Origin: Candidatus Jordarchaeia archaeon
GTDB taxonomy: Archaea; Asgardarchaeota; Jordiarchaeia; Jordiarchaeales; Freyrarchaeaceae
DNA: 22,181 nucleotides
Direction of reading: 5' to 3'
Assembly (NCBI GenBank): GCA_018383835.1
Contig: JAHAWR010000002.1
Location: 12,186-34,366, forward strand
A program made the translations under genes and the position numbers. Shown here piece by piece: positions 6,636 through 14,248 of the stretch; position 1 is the stretch's first letter; every line of letters begins with the position of its first letter. Below the pieces are notes generated by a model. The model did no database searches and was not told the DNA's origin. It saw nothing but the letters and a program-made list of their open reading frames with translations.

Positions 6636-8405
6636 CTACTTCTTAAGCTTTTCAGCCAGTTTTTCGCATGGGACAACCGTAACCTTCCAGCCAGTGGCCT
6701 TCTCGATCTCCTCCTTGAGGGTGGCCGCCTCCTCTGGCACGACGAGCTCCCTGTGATCAACTTTCTTTTCCACATCCTCCCTTTGCATGAGCGCCTTTAC
6801 AGTCTCTCCTGTGAGCTTCTTCTCCTTTACTGCCTCACTGACAGGTAGCCCGTCGGCGTCAACCACGAGGATCCACGCACTTATGCCTGCATTGCGGAGT
6901 GGCATCTTAACCCTGTAGAAGTCCTTTATGTTGTTGGTCACGAGTACAACTGAAGACTTGCCGTCTGGATCCCCAACATACCTTAACCCGTCACGTGGCC
7001 TATACTTGCTCTTGAGAAAGTCTGGAATTGAGCCCGAATCCTTGGGTCCTACGTAGACATCCCACCCGCTCGCATCCTCGAGCTCACCCGCGAACCTCGC
7101 TGCTAGACCAGGTATTATGACTGCCCTGTGCCTCACTTTCTCCGCGACCTTGTACTCGCTGAGTGCCTCCGCCATCTTTGCCGCGTTTAGCTGTCCTCCA
7201 GCTGCAGACGACTCTACGCCTATGCCTCCTGTGTCTATTATCACGAGCCAAGCGTCTATCTTGGACTGCTCTAAGTCTGACCTTACAACGAAGGCGGTAG
7301 ATGCGTAGTTGGTTGTTATCATTACCGGGCTGTCCTCGTTGGGGCTGCCTACTGCGAAGAGTCCCGCCTCGACGGCCGGGTGTATCCTCGGGTCTGTATA
7401 AATGTTCTGCCTTAAGGTTGTCAGCGCGAGAAAAGTCCACAGCTCCTTAGAGTTTATTATGAGGAGGTCAGCGTACCTGCATATGAGTGCCGCCGCCAAA
7501 AATGTCTCCTTAAAGGCGGTCTCCAACTTCTCTCCTTCGGACGCCTCTTCCTTTCCTATCCAGAGAGTCGCCGGCACACCGACCAGAGGCCAGCCAACGT
7601 TCTTGTCCCCTCTCTCTATCGCAGCCCTTCTGAGCATTGTGAAGCTGTCTATGGTGTCCGCCAGAACTCCTTCACCCCACGCTGTCCCCGGATCCAACGC
7701 GACCTGTATCCCGACGCTTGAGAGGGTGGCTGCGAGAGACTTAAGCGTGTCGAGGTCTCCTGGGGAAGCAACCACAACTGGGCATCCCGAGTTCAAGGCG
7801 ATCTCAGCCACTTCTCTCCAGTTATCCCTAGTCGCGGCATAGAGCAGCGGCCTCCTGTTTTTCACGGCTTCGACGCCGGCTTTGAGACAGGATGGGTCGA
7901 GTGAGCAGAGTATCAGCGGATACTTCGTGTTATCAGCCACAAGCTTAACTGCTTTAGCGAACTTCACGGGGTCTCTTGAAACCGATTTAACAGCCACTGC
8001 GTCAAGGCACAGGTGGGCGCCGACTCTGAACACCGTCCACTCGCTTATCAACTTCACGTTCCTGATAAGTTCCTCCTCAGTCATTTCATCGTGGACGCAG
8101 ACGGCTATGGCAGTCGGGTTAAAGTACGTCAGCTCATGCCTGTACATCACTTCCTCTCCGCCTATGGTCACCTCGTTTCCATCGCCGCCAAACTTCACCG
8201 GCCTAACAGGTGGGGTGACAAGCTCTTTAAGGTCTTCAAAAGCCTTCTTAAGCTTTGGGTCAGTTGCCAATGGCTTGCAGTCCTTAACCTCCAACTCATG
8301 CTCGATCAACTTGTAGGCGAACGCCATGCAGCTCTCCAAGCCACATTCGCCACAGTTCGTCTTAGGAAGGTAATTGTATATGTCCAACGGCTTTAAACGC
8401 GCCAT
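6636..8405 (-). CDS. cdhE: CO dehydrogenase/acetyl-CoA synthase gamma subunit (large corrinoid Fe-S protein), with duplicated C-terminal domain
   Basis: CdhE with CdhD forms the corrinoid iron-sulfur protein that carries the methyl group from tetrahydropterin to acetyl-CoA synthase. The N-terminus has the [4Fe-4S] motif C18-x2-C21-x4-C26 (CGECGLESC) with C43. A TIM-barrel region follows, then a corrinoid-binding domain (about residues 361-465; IIDTGGIGVESSAAGG). At 589 aa it is over 100 residues longer than the usual 440-470. The extra part (about 486-589) aligns to the previous domain without gaps over 94 positions, sharing 28 identical residues such as AW, VxHR and GWxV. The second copy has lost the glycine- and alanine-rich cobamide loop (DADGLPVSEAVKEKK). 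It is the last gene of cdhC-cdhD-cdhE, 15 nt after cdhD. Confidence 0.93.
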   Translation of the reverse strand: MARLKPLDIYNYLPKTNCGECGLESCMAFAYKLIEHELEVKDCKPLATDPKLKKAFEDLKELVTPPVRPVKFGGDGNEVTIGGEEVMYRHELTYFNPTAIAVCVHDEMTEEELIRNVKLISEWTVFRVGAHLCLDAVAVKSVSRDPVKFAKAVKLVADNTKYPLILCSLDPSCLKAGVEAVKNRRPLLYAATRDNWREVAEIALNSGCPVVVASPGDLDTLKSLAATLSSVGIQVALDPGTAWGEGVLADTIDSFTMLRRAAIERGDKNVGWPLVGVPATLWIGKEEASEGEKLETAFKETFLAAALICRYADLLIINSKELWTFLALTTLRQNIYTDPRIHPAVEAGLFAVGSPNEDSPVMITTNYASTAFVVRSDLEQSKIDAWLVIIDTGGIGVESSAAGGQLNAAKMAEALSEYKVAEKVRHRAVIIPGLAARFAGELEDASGWDVYVGPKDSGSIPDFLKSKYRPRDGLRYVGDPDGKSSVVLVTNNIKDFYRVKMPLRNAGISAWILVVDADGLPVSEAVKEKKLTGETVKALMQREDVEKKVDHRELVVPEEAATLKEEIEKATGWKVTVVPCEKLAEKLKK

Positions 8406-8420
8406 CCACCATCACACCCC

Positions 8421-9617
8421 TTAAACTCTAGCGGTAACCCAGTTAAGAAGTGGAGGAACCTCTTCTTTCCTGGGCGAGGAAAGATACTCCACGAACGTCT
8501 TGAAGATCTGCACGCTCGCAGGATGCAGCATCATGAATACATCGCACCCCACCAGCGACAGGGACAGAGCTGTTATAGCTTCCCATATTGGCCCCCTGAA
8601 CCTCTGCAACCCCCACTCAGTTCCCTTCTTCTTGTCGCTCATGAAAGCCTCTCTAGCGCCCCAAGCATTGGTGGTTCCGGAGGAGAGCGGCATTTGCAAG
8701 TCAGCGTCTCCCCTCAGCGCCGAGAGCCTGATCCTCTCGTATATGCTGAAAGAGTACTCCAGTCCGTAACCTAAAGCGGCAGTGGTGGCGTCCTGCACGA
8801 TCCTGCTCCTAGGCATCCCCGCTTCCATTATGAGCTTGTTAAGCTTCTTCTGGTTGTTCACGTCCAGCTGAGTCCATGATAAGACGTTGTGCCCATGCTT
8901 CTTAGCAGCCTCGACTATCCGTTTCCAGTCGAGGTTAAGAGACGCCGAGTTGAGCATCAGTCTTTCGCCTTCAGAGACTGCGGCGGCCGCCTCAAGAACT
9001 TCAGGGTCCTTATCAGGGTTCCCTGATCCACCTATGAGGATCGGCGTGTCGACGGCTTGAAGGACGTCCTCTATAACTTTAGCCGCCTCCTTGGCGGGTG
9101 TATTCTTAATATATGGGTCAGTGCTTATGAGGTGCACCGTGACTAGGTCGGCGCCGAACTCATTAATCGCCTTTTTGGCCCAGTCTGCCGGGTCCTCCAT
9201 CACGTCTTCGAAGTGCTCCACTATAGGCTTCGGAAGGCTAATCGGCATGTCAAAGACGTCAAACGTAACGACAGGCCTGTTAGGGTTCATGAACTCGAAC
9301 CTATAAAACGCAGGAGCCTTCTCGCCGCCGATCTTGACAACCTTCTTGCGGCTCCCTCCCTCAGCTCTCGTAGCCCCAAACTGGACCTCAACTATCTCGC
9401 CAGGGTACGTCTCTACTGGAGGTTCGAACTTCTGCTCAATTAAAGCAGCTGGGATCCTAGCCCTAGCAGCAGGCGGAAGCGCCGCAGCAAACATCCCTGG
9501 TATAACCTTAAAAACCAGCTCCTCAGCCTCCAGTGTAACATTCTCCAGCTCCACCTCTTCATATTCTCCTAGAATCTCTAGTATCCTCTTGCCTAACGCC
9601 GTTTCATCGTCGACCAT
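8421..9617 (-). CDS. cdhD: CO dehydrogenase/acetyl-CoA synthase delta subunit (small corrinoid protein subunit)
   Basis: CdhD is the TIM-barrel partner of CdhE and helps bind the methyl-pterin and cobamide. The core shows RPVVTFDVFDMPI, then HLISTDPYIKNTPAKEAAKV and PILIGGSGNPDKDPEVLEAA, all diagnostic for this family. The rest includes SRIVQDATTAALGYGLEYSF and AWGAREAFMSDKK. I chose ATG 9617 because GAGGGG lies 7 nt upstream. An upstream ATG at 9635 overlaps the cdhC stop as ATGA and would add six residues. Either way translation is coupled to cdhC. The protein is about 400 aa, normal for the family. Confidence 0.93.
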   Translation of the reverse strand: MVDDETALGKRILEILGEYEEVELENVTLEAEELVFKVIPGMFAAALPPAARARIPAALIEQKFEPPVETYPGEIVEVQFGATRAEGGSRKKVVKIGGEKAPAFYRFEFMNPNRPVVTFDVFDMPISLPKPIVEHFEDVMEDPADWAKKAINEFGADLVTVHLISTDPYIKNTPAKEAAKVIEDVLQAVDTPILIGGSGNPDKDPEVLEAAAAVSEGERLMLNSASLNLDWKRIVEAAKKHGHNVLSWTQLDVNNQKKLNKLIMEAGMPRSRIVQDATTAALGYGLEYSFSIYERIRLSALRGDADLQMPLSSGTTNAWGAREAFMSDKKKGTEWGLQRFRGPIWEAITALSLSLVGCDVFMMLHPASVQIFKTFVEYLSSPRKEEVPPLLNWVTARV

Positions 9618-9631
9618 TAATGTTCCCCTCT

Positions 9632-11041
9632 TCATTTCTTGCCTTTTTCGCTCCTCTTGATGATCAGTTTATCTGCTTTTATCTTCACGTTCTTGAAGAT
9701 TAATTGTACACCGCCCCCAATAGCTGGCACACCCTCAACCGGAACGGCTAGCTCAGGCACCGTTATCTCTGCCTCAGCTTCAGCCGCAGCCTCAGCCGCA
9801 GCAGGAACCTCGACAGCTTTCCAGCGCTCAACCACCGGGTGCCCCTTCGCCCTAAGGAACTCCTTAAGCTCAGCTGTGCTTAAAACATCCTTCTCCGTCG
9901 CAATTTTGTCCCTAAGGTTCTCAGGAATAGCGTCGAGAACCCTCTCCTTAATGTAGGACGGCATCCACACAACCCTGTTCCAGCCACCATCAGCCTGTAG
10001 GAACTTCGGACTCCTCATATACTCGATGGCAATCCCAAGGAATCCCTCAACTTGCTTGCCGCCACCGGTCTGGTTAGCCATCGTTGAGAAGGGCAACCCA
10101 TTAACGGCAGGACCCTGATAGTTCCGGTCAACGATCCCAACACCATCAACCTCAGGAATGTAGAACGCTATAGCCTCAAAGCAGCCACAGCTCGTATGCG
10201 GGTGCCCAAACATGCTATAAAGGAAAACTCTCGTAACCTCACCCAGAGACTTTTCCTTAGCAGCAGCGTTAGCTCCACTGTATTCCCCGACAACGGGGTC
10301 GAGAAGCTCACCCTTCTCGACCTTAAAGTTCGGGCCCTTTGGGTCAACCCTAGCCGCAGCCCTGGCGTCAAACCAGTTAATAGAGCCGCAAAGCGATACC
10401 CTATTAGGCGTAATGATACACACATGCGTCGGCGCAAAACTCTGACAGAGCACGCAACCATAAAACTCCTCAACATCCTCGTCCCTTAAACCCCTAGCCC
10501 TAGCGTCCCTGGCTTCATAAATCTTTAGCGCCTGCTCATACATCTCTTTAACCTTCTCTTCATCCGTAATGTACGTTACCTGAATCTTCTCGACTATCGG
10601 AAACTCTGCCTTGTAAAGCCTAGCCAAGACACCACCAATCTGCCTAAAGCTGTTCAGCCCCTTCTTAAACGACGACTGAGAAACCCTGATCCAAATATCG
10701 TAACGTTGGTTGAGGTGCATAACGCCCTCGATATAATTAGTGAATTCATGTATGCGCCGCTCGAGTACTCCTTCTAGGTCTTTTTCTACTTGCGCTCCTG
10801 CGACTTCAACTAGTATGCCGAGTGGGTAGGAGCCACCCTGCTGTAGATCCTTAATGTCCGGTCCAATTAAATTGATTTTTCCGTCCTCTATCTCGCTTGC
10901 ATTCCTCACCTGTACGAGCTCGAACTTGTATTTGACGTTGGGGCCGCCGAACTCTACCTGCATATCCTTGCCACGTATTCTCTCTCCTTCGTAAACCGGG
11001 CCAACATCTACGGGACAAATGTCTTTAAATGAAGACGCCAT
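9632..11041 (-). CDS. cdhC: CO dehydrogenase/acetyl-CoA synthase beta subunit (acetyl-CoA synthase)
   Basis: CdhC makes or cleaves acetyl-CoA from CO, a methyl group and CoA at the nickel-iron A-cluster. The ligands are all visible: C196, C199 and C208 in GCVLCQSFAPTHVC, C218 in SLCGS, and the Cys-Gly-Cys pair C285/C287 in SCGCFEA that holds the distal nickel. GNG-type CoA-site sequence NQTGGGKQVEGFLG follows. The 469 aa match the archaeal short form without the bacterial N-terminal domain, and the C-terminus ends in the usual alanine/glutamate-rich linker plus KNVKIKADKLIIK. It is the first gene of the operon. Notably, no cdhA, cdhB or maturation gene lies in the window, so CO dehydrogenase must be encoded elsewhere or be absent. 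Confidence 0.96.
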   Translation of the reverse strand: MASSFKDICPVDVGPVYEGERIRGKDMQVEFGGPNVKYKFELVQVRNASEIEDGKINLIGPDIKDLQQGGSYPLGILVEVAGAQVEKDLEGVLERRIHEFTNYIEGVMHLNQRYDIWIRVSQSSFKKGLNSFRQIGGVLARLYKAEFPIVEKIQVTYITDEEKVKEMYEQALKIYEARDARARGLRDEDVEEFYGCVLCQSFAPTHVCIITPNRVSLCGSINWFDARAAARVDPKGPNFKVEKGELLDPVVGEYSGANAAAKEKSLGEVTRVFLYSMFGHPHTSCGCFEAIAFYIPEVDGVGIVDRNYQGPAVNGLPFSTMANQTGGGKQVEGFLGIAIEYMRSPKFLQADGGWNRVVWMPSYIKERVLDAIPENLRDKIATEKDVLSTAELKEFLRAKGHPVVERWKAVEVPAAAEAAAEAEAEITVPELAVPVEGVPAIGGGVQLIFKNVKIKADKLIIKRSEKGKK

Positions 11042-11098
11042 AGGCGACCACTTCCTCTTAAAAACTTTTACTTGGGCAAAGAAACATCAGAGTTGTTG

Positions 11099-11108
11099 AT
11101 TTTTAACC
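11099..11108 (-). promoter_or_regulatory. Candidate TATA box of the cdhCDE operon
   Basis: On the minus strand the element reads GGTTAAAAAT, which would start transcription near 11077 and leave a leader of about 36 nt. A second AT element at 11058-11065 lies too close to the ATG to be the core promoter. The 234-bp divergent gap (11042-11275) holds this site and the pfkB promoter. I saw no gene or RNA in the rest. Confidence 0.45.
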
Positions 11109-11234
11109 TTTTTGTCTTAGAGTTACGAGAGTTAAGCTGGTCTTCTCACATTTTTCATTACATATTGATTGTATAATGTAGGTTGTCGCCCTCATTTCGT
11201 CGTTACCTTGCCGCTACAAGCGGTTGGGTGAAGC

Positions 11235-11243
11235 GTTTTTAAG
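11235..11243 (+). promoter_or_regulatory. TATA box of the PfkB-family kinase gene
   Basis: GTTTTTAAG is centred about 37 nt upstream of the GTG start, predicting a short leader of about 10 nt that carries GGTGG as the ribosome-binding site. Confidence 0.5.
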
Positions 11244-11275
11244 AGTGTTTTGGCTTACTTTGTTCGGGTGGCGTC

Positions 11276-12202
11276 GTGACTAGGTATGACCTAACGGTCA
11301 TCGGCCATTTAACGTTGGATGTTGTTTCCCCTCCAGGCGGTGGCTTGCATAGGTCAATGGGTGGCCCGCCCTTTTACGGTGGGCTTACTGCGCGCCGGCT
11401 AGGAGCTAAGGTTGCTGTCGTTTCGAGGGTGGCGTCGGGGGAGCATCAGTCGATGTTCACGTCGGTTTTCAGGGAGGCTGGCGTATCTGCCTTCATACTA
11501 GGCGGGGAGGAAACCACGTGCTTCGAAATATATTACGGTGGAGGTGGGCGTAAGCTTAGGCTAGCGTCGCGGGCAGAAGACCTGTTGTTTGGTGACGTTC
11601 CCGTAGAGGCGCTGGACTCCTCTACTGTGCTGCTTAGTCCTGTGGCTGGGGAGCTAAGCTTAGAGTTTGTTGAGGCTGCCTCGCGCTACTGTAGAAAGCG
11701 TGGCGTCTTGGTCGCTGGGGACCTTCAGGGTTTTACTAGGGTATTTTTCGAGGACGGTACCGTGTCTTTCAGGCAACCGGAAGAGGAATTTTTCGGGTTC
11801 TTCGACGTTGTTAAGGGTTCTGAGAGAGAGGTTAAGGCCGTGGCTGGGTGCGACTCTGTTAGGGAAGCGTTGGCCTGGATCGCTGGTTTTGGTCCTAAGG
11901 TTGTTGTGGCAACATTGGGCGAAAGGGGTGCGCTTCTGCTCTCTGAGGGTCTGCTCTTTCGCGTTTACTCATTAAAACCCGGGAAGGTCGTCGACCCTAC
12001 GGGAGCGGGGGATGCCTTTATCGCGGCCTTCCTTGTAGGGTATGCTTGGTTGATGAGCTTGGAGGACTGCCTAAAGCTGGCCAGCTCTGCCGCCACTTGT
12101 GTAGTGGAGAGAAAGCTGCCCCTCGGCGACGTAAGCGGAGAATATGTTATAGAGAGGAGCAGAGAGGTGCGGGTCGAAAGATCTGGCTGCTCATTAGTGT
12201 AA
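11276..12202 (+). CDS. PfkB/ribokinase-family sugar kinase
   Basis: The 308 aa have the ribokinase fold. The N-terminal strand is TVIGHLTLDVV, the glycine pair of the substrate side is in MGGPPFYGGLTARRLG, and VVVATLGERGALL precedes the C-terminal ATP signature VVDPTGAGDAFIAAF, where D246 is the catalytic base. These enzymes phosphorylate sugars, nucleosides or related alcohols. The sequence here does not settle the substrate, and the family includes archaeal nucleoside, ribose-1,5-related and ADP-dependent relatives. The start is GTG 11276 with GGTGG four bases upstream. The DUF1805 gene follows on the same strand but shows its own TATA box. Confidence 0.88.
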   Translation: MTRYDLTVIGHLTLDVVSPPGGGLHRSMGGPPFYGGLTARRLGAKVAVVSRVASGEHQSMFTSVFREAGVSAFILGGEETTCFEIYYGGGGRKLRLASRAEDLLFGDVPVEALDSSTVLLSPVAGELSLEFVEAASRYCRKRGVLVAGDLQGFTRVFFEDGTVSFRQPEEEFFGFFDVVKGSEREVKAVAGCDSVREALAWIAGFGPKVVVATLGERGALLLSEGLLFRVYSLKPGKVVDPTGAGDAFIAAFLVGYAWLMSLEDCLKLASSAATCVVERKLPLGDVSGEYVIERSREVRVERSGCSLV

Positions 12203-12236
12203 GTTTGTGGTCGGCGTTCCCTACCTCTACAGGAGG

Positions 12237-12245
12237 CTTTATATT
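12237..12245 (+). promoter_or_regulatory. TATA box of the DUF1805 gene
   Basis: CTTTATATT lies about 35 nt before ATG 12276. No Shine-Dalgarno precedes that ATG, consistent with a leaderless or very short-leader mRNA. This supports the short start. Confidence 0.5.
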
Positions 12246-12275
12246 GATGTTCTCCCTTTTAGTTTCCATTACTTG

Positions 12276-12578
12276 ATGGAGGTTGCCACGTTGATCTGTG
12301 TCGAGGAATTTTATGTTGAGGGAATGCCTGTATTGGGTTTGAGGGTTAACTTGAAGCCGCCTTTCCTCATGATCATCTGCCCCCGGGGGGTTCTTGCATG
12401 CGGCTACTTCAGCGTGGAGGTTGCTGAAAAGTTCGGTGTAACGGCTGCTGTAGTTAGAGGGGTATCTTCTTTCGACGAAATGTTGGAGGCGAAAGTGGTA
12501 AGCGTCACGTCAAAAGCTAGGGAGCTCGGGGTAGCTGAGGGGTGCAGTGGGAGGGACGCCGTCCTCCGCTTCTCATGA
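12276..12578 (+). CDS. DUF1805 family protein
   Basis: This 100-aa protein has the DUF1805 pattern: a first strand with VEGMPVLGLRVNLKPPFLMI, then CPRGVLACGYFSVEVAEKFG, and the C-terminal MLEAKVVSVTSKARELGV. Members are common in archaea and some bacteria. Their function is unknown, although a crystal structure from the family exists. I chose ATG 12276 because it follows a TATA box at leaderless spacing and begins where the family begins. The in-frame ORF could extend upstream to 12207 but would then overlap the promoter. It lies between pfkB and proS with no clear functional link. Confidence 0.8.
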   Translation: MEVATLICVEEFYVEGMPVLGLRVNLKPPFLMIICPRGVLACGYFSVEVAEKFGVTAAVVRGVSSFDEMLEAKVVSVTSKARELGVAEGCSGRDAVLRFS

Positions 12579-12624
12579 GGCTCTTTAATGCTCTTTCATA
12601 TTTTGGAAGGATGTTTTGGGAAAT

Positions 12625-12633
12625 ACTTAAAAG
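12625..12633 (+). promoter_or_regulatory. TATA box of proS
   Basis: ACTTAAAAG is centred about 42 nt before the GTG start of proS, predicting a transcript start near 12656 and a leader of about 15 nt. Confidence 0.5.
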
Positions 12634-12670
12634 TTGTCTTTTAATCTCCGTTAGAACTGGATCTGGCTAA

Positions 12671-14143
12671 GTGCTTGAGAGGTGCTGTTTTTTGTCGGGA
12701 AACAACGAAACACCACTACCAAACAAGTATGAGAACTTTAATAAGTGGTACAACGAAATCCTGCAGAGGGCCGAGCTAGTAGACTTGCGCTACGGTGTCA
12801 AGGGATTCGTTGTTTACAGGCCCAACTCGGCTATGATAATGCGCCAAGTTTACCGCTTTTTTGAAGAGGAGCTGGATAAGTTAAAGCATGCTCCCTGCAT
12901 TTTCCCCGTCGTCATTCCGCTAGAATTCTTCAAGAAGGAGGCTCAACATATTAAGGGCTTCCTTGACGAAGTTTTCTGGGTTACGAGAGCCGGGCAGCAC
13001 GATCTTAACAAGCCGTTGCTGCTACGCCCCACGTCGGAGACGGCCATGTATCCTCTTTATGCGTTCTGGATTAGGAGCTACAAGGATCTTCCCTTGAAGT
13101 TGTATCAGTCTAACTCGGTGTATCGTTACGAGACTAAGGCGACTAAGCCTCTCCTGAGGGGACGCGAGTTTTTCTGGATTGAGGCGCACTGTGCTCACAG
13201 GACTAGGGAGGACGCTGAGCTACAAGTATTGGAGGACATGAAAGTTATGAGCAGAGCTCTTCATGAGGTTCTAGGTGTTCCCTTCATGCTCTTGGAGCGG
13301 CCGCCGTGGGACAGATTCGCCGGAGCCGACAAGACTTATGCTTTTGACGTGCTTTTCCCTGACAGGTCCGTGCTGCAGATAGCCACTACGCACGTACTTG
13401 GAGAGAACTTCTCTAGGGCCTTCGAAATAATGTACAAGGATGAAGACGGAGAGCTAAAGTACGTTCAGCAGACTTGCTTTGGGATAGGCGTTTCAAGGAT
13501 ACTCGCCACCCTGATAAGCGTTCACGGAGACGAGTACGGGCTAGTTCTCCCCTTCGATGTGGCGCCGACGCAGGTCGTCATTGTTCCTATTCTTTTTAAG
13601 GAGAACGGGGAGGCCGTAATGGAGAAATGCAGAGTCATCTTCGAAAGGCTTCGAGAAAGGGGCTACAGGGTTGTGCTGGACGACTCGGACGAGCGCCCGG
13701 GAGCCAAGTTTTACCAGTGGGAGCTTATAGGAGTGCCTGTGAGAGTTGAGATCGGGCCGAGGGATATTGAGAAAGGCGTGGTAACGCTTTTCAGGCGCGA
13801 CACGAGAGAGAGAATGGCTGTTGCTGAAGGAGAACTTGAAGGGAAAATAGAGGAGTTAAGAAAGGACATTCTGAGAGTTTTGAGGGAGAGGGGCGAAAGG
13901 TGGCTTGAGGAAAACTTGAAAGAGATTGGGAGTAAAGAAGCGCTTATGGAGTTGGCAAGGAGGGGCGGAATAGGCAAGATGCCATTCTGTGGCAGAGAGG
14001 AGTGCGCCGGTGAGATAAAGGCAATGACAGGTGGATTCGAAGTTAGAGGAGTCAGAGTTGGAGAGAAGTGGGGGAACCTAGGCATCTGTGCCGTGTGCGG
14101 AAATGAGGCGAAGCAGGTCGTTTACATCGCTAAGCCATACTAG
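12671..14143 (+). CDS. proS: Proline--tRNA ligase (archaeal/eukaryotic type)
   Basis: This class II synthetase charges tRNA-Pro. Visible motifs are motif 1 around GFVVYRPNSAMIMRQVYRFF, motif 2 at NSVYRYETKATKPLLRGREF, the proline-site stretch FWIEAHCAHRT, and motif 3 at TCFGIGVSRILATLI. The anticodon-binding domain follows (APTQVVIVPILF, DDSDERPGAKFYQWELIGVP). The extra C-terminal zinc domain of archaeal and eukaryotic ProRS is present (CGREEC ... CAVCG, ending VVYIAKPY with the conserved terminal tyrosine). The length of 490 aa is typical. The start is taken as GTG 12671. The family-conserved part begins at NKYENFNKWYNEIL, so the first 17 residues are less certain. Confidence 0.96.
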   Translation: MLERCCFLSGNNETPLPNKYENFNKWYNEILQRAELVDLRYGVKGFVVYRPNSAMIMRQVYRFFEEELDKLKHAPCIFPVVIPLEFFKKEAQHIKGFLDEVFWVTRAGQHDLNKPLLLRPTSETAMYPLYAFWIRSYKDLPLKLYQSNSVYRYETKATKPLLRGREFFWIEAHCAHRTREDAELQVLEDMKVMSRALHEVLGVPFMLLERPPWDRFAGADKTYAFDVLFPDRSVLQIATTHVLGENFSRAFEIMYKDEDGELKYVQQTCFGIGVSRILATLISVHGDEYGLVLPFDVAPTQVVIVPILFKENGEAVMEKCRVIFERLRERGYRVVLDDSDERPGAKFYQWELIGVPVRVEIGPRDIEKGVVTLFRRDTRERMAVAEGELEGKIEELRKDILRVLRERGERWLEENLKEIGSKEALMELARRGGIGKMPFCGREECAGEIKAMTGGFEVRGVRVGEKWGNLGICAVCGNEAKQVVYIAKPY

Positions 14144-14196
14144 CACTACCCTAGGAAGCTCCCCTCAGGACACTTCTCGGGAAGCGTTTTGCTTTA

Positions 14197-14205
14197 CTTT
14201 TATAT
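14197..14205 (+). promoter_or_regulatory. TATA box of the EndoQ-like gene
   Basis: CTTTTATATG, with a second AT-rich element TTTTATTATAAG at 14215-14226, lies upstream of TTG 14249. The first would start transcription near 14229 and leave the GGAGGG ribosome-binding site (14237-14242) inside the leader. Confidence 0.45.
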
Positions 14206-14248
14206 GCGCTCTCCTTTTATTATAAGTAGGGTTGCTGGAGGGTGCATC

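Noticed and set aside
11042..11275. Possible RNA gene in the 234-bp gap between cdhC and pfkB
   Set aside because: I saw no tRNA-like cloverleaf or strong stem, only promoters and AT-rich sequence.
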